Under the pieces are notes generated by a model. That model was not told where the DNA came from and searched no databases. It saw nothing but the letters and a program-made list of their open reading frames with translations. Below are positions 57,465-64,000 of a stretch of 64,000 nt of DNA, piece by piece. The stretch lies in contig CAYJGF010000014.1 of the NCBI GenBank assembly GCA_964369965.1, forward strand, positions 1 through 64,000. Reading direction: 5' to 3'. This DNA comes from CAYJBH01 sp964369965 (lineage in GTDB: Bacteria; Bacillota; Clostridia; Oscillospirales; Ruminococcaceae). Both the position numbers and the translations under genes were made by a program. The stretch's first letter is position 1. Every line of letters begins with the position of its first letter.

Positions 57465-60400
57465 ATGTTTTTCAAAAATTTTTTCGGTTCGGTATATCGC
57501 AACCGACTGTTGATATTTATATTTTGCATAGCTATCGTCGTCGCCGGCGTTTATAGCTATTATGTCATACCCAAAAGGGAAAATCCTGACACCACCGCGC
57601 CTATCGCCACGGTGACGACCGTCTATCCCGGTGCAAGCCCCACCGAGATAGAGCAGGAGGTCACCGATGTAATAGAACAGCGCCTCGATGCCCTCCCCGG
57701 TATCGACTACTATTCCAGCGTTAGCATAAACAACGTCAGCGCCATAGTTATCTATTTTGACCTTGACGTTAAAATAGAGGATATCGAGGATGACCTGCGC
57801 CGCAGCGTACAGGATGCCGGTGCGGATTTGCCGACCCTTGCGCTTGAAAGTGAGGTCAACACCGACCTTGTGGATGAAAATCAGTTTATAATCAGCCTGT
57901 CGGGCGAGGAGTTTTCCGGCGAGGAGTTGGAGCGGTACGCCATCGACATAGGTGACGAGATAAAGACGGTGAACGGCGTCGAGACGGTGGTGGTCGAAGG
58001 GCTTAAACCGAAACAGGTGGTCATCGAGACCGACGTCGACGAGATGCGCCGTCACGGGCTTAGCAACGAGACGCTAATTCAGATAATCGAAATACAGACC
58101 CTCTCGCTCCCCTCCGGCAGTATTGAAAATGCCGACGGCACCATCAACGTCACCACCGACAATGTTTACACCTCGCTCGAGGATATCGAGGATACCGTGG
58201 TGGGTGCCGACCCCGAAACGTTCGAGCCTATACATCTCAGCGATGTTGCACAGGTGTTTGTCGAGGAGGTGGAGGATTTTTATTACTCTCAGGACGGCGA
58301 CTTTGCCATCCTTTTGACCGGCACCATCACCGAGGGTTTTAATGCGGTGAATGTCGGGGTGGATCTGCGCCGTGTAATCGATGAGGCGAAAACAGACCTG
58401 CCGAGCGGTCTTAACTTTCATGAGATACTCTATGCACCACAGGATATCGGCGACTCGATAGACAGCTTTATCGGCAGTTTTTTGGGTAGTGTATTTCTGG
58501 TGGTCGTGGTGGTCATGCTCGGCGTGCATTTTCGCAACGGTGTCGTCGTCTCGGTCGCCATACCGCTGAGCATACTCACCACCTTTATAATAATGAACCT
58601 CATAAATGTGGACTTTCACTTTATCTCCATCGCCGGTCTTGTCATGTCGCTCGGGATATTGGTGGACAACTCCATCGTAATAAGTGAGGCGATACAGCAT
58701 AAACTCAACGACGGCATCGAAAAAACAAAGGCGATAATCGCCGGCATACGTGAGACCGCCATTCCGGTGCTCACCTCCACCCTGACCACCATCGTGACCT
58801 TTTCCATTATATACTTTGTGCCGGGTGTTGTCGGGCAGGTCGCCGGCGAAATTCCGACCGTCGTCATCATCTCACTGGTGGCGAGCTACCTCGTCGCCAT
58901 GTGCGTCACCCCACTGCTGGCCTATCTCTTCTTTAAACCGGAGAAAAAGAGGGATAAAATTCGTATTAATCCACTCAAAATCTTTTTTGACAAAATGTTG
59001 CATATCGCCCTAAAACACAAGATTTTGACCTCATTTGCCGCCTTTTTAACGCTCGGTATCGCGGCACTTCTCGCGCTACAGCTCGGTATGAGGTTCTTCC
59101 CCGTCTCGGACAAGCCGATTATATATATTAATGTAGATGCCGAAAATATTTCGCTGGAGTCCACCACCGAAATTGCACAGCAGATAAACGAAGTCTTGGA
59201 CGAACAGCCTATTGTCGAGCACTATGCCTACGCCGTCGGCAAGGGGCTACCTTCCTTCTTTTTGACCGTGCCGAGCCTTAACGAGGCGCCGAACGTCGCA
59301 CAGTATATGTTACAGCTGAACGAGGGGGAGATTAGAAACTCGGATGACGCCGAGGGCACCGCCTTTATGCTTCAAGAGATTATGAACGAGGAGATTGAGG
59401 GCGCGAGCGTTACGGTGCGATGTCTGGAATACTCTCTCCCGACCGATGCGACCATCGCAATGTCCGTTTCGGGTGGCGACATGGATAGGGTTATCGCGGT
59501 CGCAAACGAGATTACAGCGGAGTTGCAAAACATAGAGGGCACGGCATACGTCCGCAACACCATCACAGAGGAGCAGACCGACTATCGCGTGGTGATAGAT
59601 CGTGACGAGTTGGAGGACTTTGGCGTGTCAAAGAGCGATGTCACACGGCAGGTTAACACGACCTTGCTGTCCTCCGATGTGGGTTATTTCACGGGTGATG
59701 CAGGCAATTCTTCCGACGATGAGCGACTGGAAATAGTCCTGCGCAGTAATATATTGAACCTTGGTGACCTCGAAGATTTAGAGATTATCAGCACCACCTC
59801 ACCGACTACGGTGACGCTCGGCGACGTAGCGGAGATTGTGGAGGTATCCTCCCTGCCGGTCATAGAGCATTATAACGGCGAGCGGTATGTGACGGTGTTG
59901 TCCGACGTACTGCCCGGCTATAACTCTATCGGTATCGAGAGTGAGCTTAGCGAGCGCTATCTCGAACTTGCCGACCTTGACGGGGTAACCGTCACCGGTG
60001 GGGGCGAGGTCAGTAATATGGCAGACTTGATGATTGCGCTCGGTTATAGCAGTATAGTGGCGGTCATAATAATTTATCTCATACTGATTTTCCAGTTCAA
60101 GGATTTAAAGCGCCCGCTGATAGTGCTCGCCAGCATACCGCTGAGCTTTATCGGGTGCGGCTTTGGGCTTTGGATCTTCCGTCTTGATATTCAGGCGACG
60201 GCACTGCTCGGGCTTGTCAGTCTGTTTGGTATTGTGGTCAACAACAGCATACTGCTGATAGAGGAGATGAAGATGCAGTATGAACAGGGGGTCGAGGTGG
60301 AGCAGGCGTGCATAAACTCGGTCGATAAGCGTTTTCGCCCCATAATGCTCTCCAGCGTCACCACCATCGTGGGGCTTATACCGCTCATACTCGCCGGCGA

Positions 60401-60524
60401 CCCGATGACCTCGCCGATGGCGACGGTGCTTTTATTCGGTCTGCTATTTTCCACCGTCTTAACCATGGTAGTGGTGCCGACACTGTTCGCGGTTCAACAT
60501 CGTAAAAAATCAACGAAACGTTAA
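57465..60524 (+). CDS. RND superfamily efflux permease (AcrB/HAE1-like)
   Basis: A 1019-residue permease with two halves of one plus five transmembrane helices and two large extracytoplasmic loops. The N terminus has the helix RNRLLIFIFCIAIVVAGVYS, YPGASPTEIEQEVTDVIEQRL and ALPGIDYYSS. The proton-relay helix carries LVMSLGILVDNSIVISEAI. The second half repeats with LIALGYSS-type and FGIVVNNSILLIEEM. The ATG at 57465 with AAGGAG is clear; the frame is open upstream only through the promoter. No membrane-fusion protein or outer-membrane channel gene is nearby. Confidence 0.9.
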   Translation: MFFKNFFGSVYRNRLLIFIFCIAIVVAGVYSYYVIPKRENPDTTAPIATVTTVYPGASPTEIEQEVTDVIEQRLDALPGIDYYSSVSINNVSAIVIYFDLDVKIEDIEDDLRRSVQDAGADLPTLALESEVNTDLVDENQFIISLSGEEFSGEELERYAIDIGDEIKTVNGVETVVVEGLKPKQVVIETDVDEMRRHGLSNETLIQIIEIQTLSLPSGSIENADGTINVTTDNVYTSLEDIEDTVVGADPETFEPIHLSDVAQVFVEEVEDFYYSQDGDFAILLTGTITEGFNAVNVGVDLRRVIDEAKTDLPSGLNFHEILYAPQDIGDSIDSFIGSFLGSVFLVVVVVMLGVHFRNGVVVSVAIPLSILTTFIIMNLINVDFHFISIAGLVMSLGILVDNSIVISEAIQHKLNDGIEKTKAIIAGIRETAIPVLTSTLTTIVTFSIIYFVPGVVGQVAGEIPTVVIISLVASYLVAMCVTPLLAYLFFKPEKKRDKIRINPLKIFFDKMLHIALKHKILTSFAAFLTLGIAALLALQLGMRFFPVSDKPIIYINVDAENISLESTTEIAQQINEVLDEQPIVEHYAYAVGKGLPSFFLTVPSLNEAPNVAQYMLQLNEGEIRNSDDAEGTAFMLQEIMNEEIEGASVTVRCLEYSLPTDATIAMSVSGGDMDRVIAVANEITAELQNIEGTAYVRNTITEEQTDYRVVIDRDELEDFGVSKSDVTRQVNTTLLSSDVGYFTGDAGNSSDDERLEIVLRSNILNLGDLEDLEIISTTSPTTVTLGDVAEIVEVSSLPVIEHYNGERYVTVLSDVLPGYNSIGIESELSERYLELADLDGVTVTGGGEVSNMADLMIALGYSSIVAVIIIYLILIFQFKDLKRPLIVLASIPLSFIGCGFGLWIFRLDIQATALLGLVSLFGIVVNNSILLIEEMKMQYEQGVEVEQACINSVDKRFRPIMLSSVTTIVGLIPLILAGDPMTSPMATVLLFGLLFSTVLTMVVVPTLFAVQHRKKSTKR

Positions 60525-60568
60525 AAATGTAATTTAAAAAAACAGTACATTTATTTCGTTATCTGTGT

Positions 60569-60574
60569 TATAAT
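60569..60574 (+). promoter_or_regulatory. -10 element upstream of ftsY
   Basis: A perfect TATAAT lies 41 bp before the ftsY ATG. A matching -35 hexamer at the right distance is weak (TACATT), so this is a tentative promoter. Confidence 0.4.
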
Positions 60575-60614
60575 GAACAAAAGTTTAAAAACAAAAAGGA
60601 AGAAAGCGACAACT

Positions 60615-61514
60615 ATGGGTTTTTTTGACAAGTTAAAAAATGCACTGCGTGGCACAAGAGAGGCTATCGACGGTGAGGAGATACGCTCACACACCGTTAT
60701 AGATGAGGATTTATATGAACATCTTGAGGAGCAATTGATACTCGCCGACACCGGCGCCGCTAAATCGGCGGAGTTTATCGACCGTCTACGTGATAGTGTC
60801 AAAAACGCAAAATTAAAGACCGGCACTCAGGCGATGTTTGCGCTCAAAGAGATTATCAGCGAGGATATAAAGGAGGACCGCCCGATAGACCTATCCGGTT
60901 CACCGGCGGTTATTCTGGTCATAGGGGTCAACGGCGTGGGCAAGACCACAACCATAGCAAAACTTGCAAAGCTCTATAAAGGTCAGGGCAAAAATGTCCT
61001 GCTCGCGGCAGGTGACACCTTTCGCGCGGCGGCGAGGGAGCAACTTGCCGTGTGGGCAGAGCGTGCCGGCGTGCCGATAGCGGTCGGCGGTGAAACGGCG
61101 GACTCGGCAGCGGTCATATACGATGCGGTATCCTCCGCCACCGCTAAAGGGGTGGATATGGTCATCTGCGACACAGCCGGTCGACTGCACAACAAAAAAA
61201 ACCTGATGGAGGAGCTGGCAAAGATATGCCGTGTGGTCAAAAAAGCGGCCCCGAGCGCCAGCCTTGAGACACTTCTCGTCATCGACGGTGCGGCAGGGCA
61301 AAACGCTATAGCGCAGGCGGAGCAGTTTTGTGATGTTGCCTCGGCGAGCGGTGTTGTGATAACAAAACTTGACGGCACACCAAAAGGGGGCGCGGCGCTC
61401 GCTATAAAATCCAAGATGGGCATACCGGTGCGCTTTATCGGGGTAGGCGAGGGGATAGACGACCTCGATGTATTCGATCCCCATCAATACACCGACGCGC
61501 TGTTTGATATGTAG
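60615..61514 (+). CDS. ftsY: signal recognition particle receptor FtsY
   Basis: SRP receptor GTPase, 299 residues. It has a short N-terminal region starting MGFFDKLKNAL and lacks the long acidic A domain. The helical N domain and the G domain follow, with GVNGVGKTT (104-112), DTFRAAAREQLAVWAERAG (two motifs), DTAGRLHNKKNLMEEL and TKLDGTPKGGAAL. It targets ribosomes to the membrane with SRP. ftsY is usually near smc or ffh; here it stands alone. Confidence 0.96.
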   Translation: MGFFDKLKNALRGTREAIDGEEIRSHTVIDEDLYEHLEEQLILADTGAAKSAEFIDRLRDSVKNAKLKTGTQAMFALKEIISEDIKEDRPIDLSGSPAVILVIGVNGVGKTTTIAKLAKLYKGQGKNVLLAAGDTFRAAAREQLAVWAERAGVPIAVGGETADSAAVIYDAVSSATAKGVDMVICDTAGRLHNKKNLMEELAKICRVVKKAAPSASLETLLVIDGAAGQNAIAQAEQFCDVASASGVVITKLDGTPKGGAALAIKSKMGIPVRFIGVGEGIDDLDVFDPHQYTDALFDM

Positions 61515-61531
61515 GGCAAAATTTTTTATAC

Positions 61532-61559
61532 CCTCTGTTTTGCAGTAGAGAGGATTTTT
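61532..61559 (+). terminator. weak terminator-like hairpin after ftsY
   Basis: A 5-bp stem CCTCT / AGAGG with a 12-nt loop followed by a run of five T, 18 bp after the ftsY stop. The stem is short, so efficiency is doubtful. Confidence 0.35.
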
Positions 61560-61651
61560 CATGTCGTCTCGATATTACGTTTATCCGTGCATACCGGCAG
61601 GTAGGGTGCAAAGCCGCTATACTACCCCCTATTACAAAAAAGGAAACCGAT

Positions 61652-62230
61652 TTGAAAAAAATAATTTTAGCCACCAACAACGCCCACAAATGTGAGGAGT
61701 TTTCACGCATTTTAGAGCCGATCGGGTACCGCGTTGTGTCACTGCGCGATGTCGGGATTGACAGCAATCCTGTCGAGGACGCCGACAGCTTTGAGGGCAA
61801 CGCGCTGATAAAGGCGCGCGCCGTGAGTTTAAAGGCAGACTATCCGGTCATTGCGGACGACAGTGGTCTTTGTGTCGACGCACTTTTCGGCGCGCCGGGC
61901 ATACACTCCGCACGCTACGCCGGCGAGGGTGCATCGGCAAAACAGTGCAACGAAAAATTGCTCAAGGTGATGGAAAATGTCGAGGAGCGATCGGCGTATT
62001 TTTGTTGTGTCATAGCGCTGATTGAACAAAGCAAACAGGAGCACATATTTCGAGGTGAATGTCACGGAACGATTGCAAAGAACGCGAGTGGCGGCGGCGG
62101 ATTTGGATACGACCCGATTTTTTTGGTGGGGGATAGGAGTTTTGCCGAACTGTCAAAAGAGGAAAAAGACGCGATTAGCCACCGCGGCAGGGCATGTGAG
62201 CTTTTAAAGGAATATTTAAAAAAAATATGA
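61652..62230 (+). CDS. rdgB: XTP/dITP pyrophosphatase (RdgB/HAM1)
   Basis: House-cleaning hydrolase of non-canonical purine triphosphates, 192 residues. It starts with TTG preceded by AAAAAGGAA. Motifs are ILATNNAHKCEEFSRIL, the metal-binding ADDSGLCVDALFGAPGIHSA region, GFGYDPIFLVGD and ISHRGRACELL. Its TGA overlaps the ATG of truA by four bases. Confidence 0.93.
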   Translation: MKKIILATNNAHKCEEFSRILEPIGYRVVSLRDVGIDSNPVEDADSFEGNALIKARAVSLKADYPVIADDSGLCVDALFGAPGIHSARYAGEGASAKQCNEKLLKVMENVEERSAYFCCVIALIEQSKQEHIFRGECHGTIAKNASGGGGFGYDPIFLVGDRSFAELSKEEKDAISHRGRACELLKEYLKKI

Positions 62231-62964
62231 ACATTCGGTTAAAAATATCCTATCTCGGGACAAAATATCACGGATTTCAGGTGCAGAGTAACGCACTGGC
62301 GGTCTGCACCGTTTTACAGGACGCTATCGAAAAGATTTATGGTGTGCGACATGCTCTCATAGGTTGCTCGCGCACCGACACCGGCGTGCACGCCAAGGGG
62401 TATATCGCGAACTTTCACACCGAAAAATATATAAAGCCGTGGCAAATTGCGGTGGCGCTCAACCGATTTTTGCCGGGTGATGTTCGGGTGCTCGAAGCGC
62501 AGGAAGTGGAGGAGAGCTTCCACTCGCGCTACTCGGTGCACTCTAAAAAGTATGTCTACCGCATTAATAACTCGAGGGTGCAAAGCCCGTTTAACTCACG
62601 CTATGTTGCGCACTATCCCGAGAAATTGGATGTCGAGTTGATGAGCCGTGCGGCGGCGGACTTTATCGGGAAAAAGGATTTTCGCAGTTTTTGCGGCAAG
62701 AGCCCCGAGGGCATACCGGACGACACGGTGCGACACATAGCCATGTCAAAAATAGAGATGGATGGCGATATAATAACCTATAGTGTCGTCGCCGACGGCT
62801 TTTTGTATAAGATGGTGCGGATAATTATCGGCACATTGATAGAGATAGGCGCCGGCAGGATGGAGCCGGACTGTATACCGAAACTGCTGGCACAAAAGGA
62901 CCGCACCCACCGAGGTGCAACGGCAAAGTCCAAGGGGCTGACGCTGGAGGAGGTGTATTATTGA
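62227..62964 (+). CDS. truA: tRNA pseudouridine(38-40) synthase TruA
   Basis: Pseudouridylates positions 38-40 of the tRNA anticodon stem. The 245-residue product has the catalytic Asp in GCSRTDTGVHAKGYIANF. Other family sequence includes SYLGTKYHGFQVQ, NRFLPGDVRV, SRYSVHSKKYVYRI and FLYKMVRIIIGTLIEIG. It overlaps rdgB by four bases, so the two are cotranslated. Confidence 0.95.
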   Translation: MNIRLKISYLGTKYHGFQVQSNALAVCTVLQDAIEKIYGVRHALIGCSRTDTGVHAKGYIANFHTEKYIKPWQIAVALNRFLPGDVRVLEAQEVEESFHSRYSVHSKKYVYRINNSRVQSPFNSRYVAHYPEKLDVELMSRAAADFIGKKDFRSFCGKSPEGIPDDTVRHIAMSKIEMDGDIITYSVVADGFLYKMVRIIIGTLIEIGAGRMEPDCIPKLLAQKDRTHRGATAKSKGLTLEEVYY

Positions 62965-63010
62965 TCCTTTAACTGAACAGTGGACAAAGACCGTCGGCGC
63001 AATAATATAT

Positions 63011-63040
63011 TTGACTTTTACAGGGTATCTGTGATATAAT
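63011..63040 (+). promoter_or_regulatory. promoter of the DtxR-family regulator
   Basis: TTGACT (63011-63016) and TATAAT (63035-63040) with an 18-bp spacer, 23 bp before the TTG start of the regulator gene. Confidence 0.65.
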
Positions 63041-63062
63041 TAATAAAAAAGTGAGGTTTGTT

Positions 63063-63437
63063 TTGAATATATATCAATCAAGTGAGGACTACCTCGAAAC
63101 TATACTTGTTTTAAAAAATCGACTCGGCGCGGTGCGCTCCATCGATATTGCAAGCGAACTCGGCTTTTCTAAACCAAGTGTGAGTGTCGCGATGAAAAAA
63201 CTTCGGGAGAGCGGATATATCGACGTCGATGAAAACGGGTCTATATCACTGCTTGAACCGGGGATGCTCATTGCAAAAAAAGTTAGCCAACGTCATGAAA
63301 CGCTGGCGGAGTTTTTGATTGCCATAGGCGTAGAGGAGCAGACGGCGCGTGCCGATGCCTGCAAGTTGGAACACGACCTCAGTGATGAGTCTTTTTCTAA
63401 AATACAACAGCATTTTGCGGCTTTTATAGTCAATTAA
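63063..63437 (+). CDS. DtxR-family metal-dependent transcriptional regulator
   Basis: A 124-residue repressor with an N-terminal winged helix (RSIDIASELGFSKPSVSVAM) and a dimerisation/metal domain. It has no C-terminal SH3 domain. Metal-ligand candidates are Asp9 and Glu12 (as Asp8/Glu11 of MntR), His78, and Cys100, Glu103 and His104 in DACKLEHDLSD, the DtxR-type Cys-x-x-Glu-His. The Cys favours Fe(II) sensing by analogy with DtxR. The start is TTG at 63063 with GAGG before it. DtxR-like boxes at the feo operon, 6 kb away, are plausible targets. Confidence 0.85.
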   Translation: MNIYQSSEDYLETILVLKNRLGAVRSIDIASELGFSKPSVSVAMKKLRESGYIDVDENGSISLLEPGMLIAKKVSQRHETLAEFLIAIGVEEQTARADACKLEHDLSDESFSKIQQHFAAFIVN

Positions 63438-63438
63438 T

Positions 63439-63597
63439 TTGAAAAACGCTACAGATTGGCGAGCAGAAATTTCGCCTATCAAGGCGGAGGATTGAGTAAT
63501 ACTTTCGTATTGCGATTGACAGACAACTAATTGTCATAATGACAATTATGATAGACGGAATTTATGCCGCCAAGATGTGGTGGATTTCAAGTTAATT
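63439..63597. repeat. palindromic intergenic element between the regulator and trmB
   Basis: A roughly 155-bp non-coding block. The ends are imperfect inverted repeats: TTGAAAAACGCTACAGATTG (63439-63458) against the reverse of the stretch at 63571-63590, ending ATTTCAA. Inside are the short hairpin AATAC-tttc-GTATT and a perfect 10-bp-arm palindrome, TAATTGTCAT and ATGACAATTA around a central A (63528-63548). It lacks an open frame. It may be a structured RNA, a MITE-like repeat or the 3' end of both neighbours' transcripts. Confidence 0.55.
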
Positions 63598-63641
63598 GAC
63601 TATAAGGTGCTGTAATTGACTTATTGCACAGCTCTCACCAT

Positions 63642-64000
63642 TTAAAACCGTACCACCGCGGCATAGATATTTTGACCGAGTGAGCGAAATTTTTGCTCAT
63701 ACTCGGTCTTTATTTTTAGTGGCTCGTATGGGTGGTTATCCGATAAATTTTCACTATAAAACAGCGTTTCAAGACCGCACTCCTCAAAATATCGTAACGA
63801 CGCACGATAAAGCCCCTCATCGTCCGTCTTGAAATAAAGGTGTCCGCCCGACTTAATAATCCTTTTATAACGCTCCAGCAGTGCGGGGTAGGTAAGCCGA
63901 CGACGGTGGTGGGATCGCTTTGGCCAAGGGTTGCAAAAAAAGATGAATATATTTTCTACCCCGTCCGATATGTCTAAACAGTTTTCAATATTGTAGGCAT
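63642..64000 (-). CDS. trmB: tRNA (guanine-N7-)-methyltransferase, 3' part
   Basis: The minus-strand frame is open from the window edge to the TAA at 63642-63644, giving the last ~119 residues; the start lies beyond the window. It reads FIFFCNPWPKRSHHRRRLTY, then LLERYKRIIKSGGHLYFKTD and EPLKIKTEYEQKF, the conserved core and C terminus of TrmB (motif PWPKRxHxxRR; TDxxxY; TxYExKF). The enzyme makes m7G46 in tRNA. Confidence 0.93.
   Translation of the reverse strand, partial: AYNIENCLDISDGVENIFIFFCNPWPKRSHHRRRLTYPALLERYKRIIKSGGHLYFKTDDEGLYRASLRYFEECGLETLFYSENLSDNHPYEPLKIKTEYEQKFRSLGQNIYAAVVRF

Overview
The window looks like the origin-proximal part of a Bacillota (Gram-positive, class Clostridia) chromosome. 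The reasons are the order dnaA-dnaN-recF-remB-gyrB-gyrA, a RemA/RemB-family gene, a bacterial A/V-type ATPase operon, a YlmC/YmxH-type PRC-barrel protein, frequent TTG and GTG starts, and the absence of outer-membrane genes. The exact genus cannot be read from the sequence.

Layout. From about 22.4 kb leftwards nearly every gene is on the minus strand. From 22.4 kb rightwards to 45.9 kb every gene is on the plus strand. With the AT-rich intergenic stretches around dnaA that carry TTTCAACA-type DnaA boxes, this places oriC at about 20.5-22.5 kb. The left arm (1-22 kb) holds replication and gyrase genes followed by a long co-directional run of housekeeping genes (rsmD, coaD, recX, rimO, pgsA, cysS, ribF, mtaB). 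Two toxin-antitoxin pairs (HicBA, MntA-HepT), two orphan membrane-anchored extracytoplasmic proteins and a decayed corner (a truncated REP-type transposase and a DUF2200 gene broken by one nonsense codon) lie within that run. The usual rpmH-rnpA-yidC cluster is not next to dnaA. Its place is taken by a DUF2207 membrane protein and a nine-gene V-type ATPase operon (24.2-33.7 kb), then smc, a ptsI-like gene, an acyltransferase pair (MBOAT plus SGNH), ychF, deoB and a double-domain glycosyltransferase.

The gaps in the ATPase/smc/ptsI stretch are filled by a family of inverted-repeat elements with ends built from TAGTGAATAG-like repeats. The longest copy (28.24-28.94 kb) carries a four-helix-bundle (23S rRNA IVS-type) gene. 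Two ~200-235 bp copies look like deletion derivatives without the gene.

Right part. At 47.2-52.7 kb, behind a perfect consensus sigma-A promoter, lies a 1832-residue cytoplasmic protein. It is built of two similar modules, each with a kinase-like signature (GxFK, DRNxxN, IDHDYSFG), joined by a long Ala/Pro-rich linker. This is the most unusual gene in the window and the best candidate for an undescribed system. It is followed by a PRC-barrel protein, a MATE exporter and a ferrous-iron uptake operon (feoA-feoB-small Cys-rich protein, with promoter, DtxR-like operators and terminator all visible). Then come an RND-family permease without partner genes, ftsY, rdgB, truA, a DtxR-family metalloregulator with a hybrid set of metal ligands, a palindromic element, and the 3' part of trmB running off the end.
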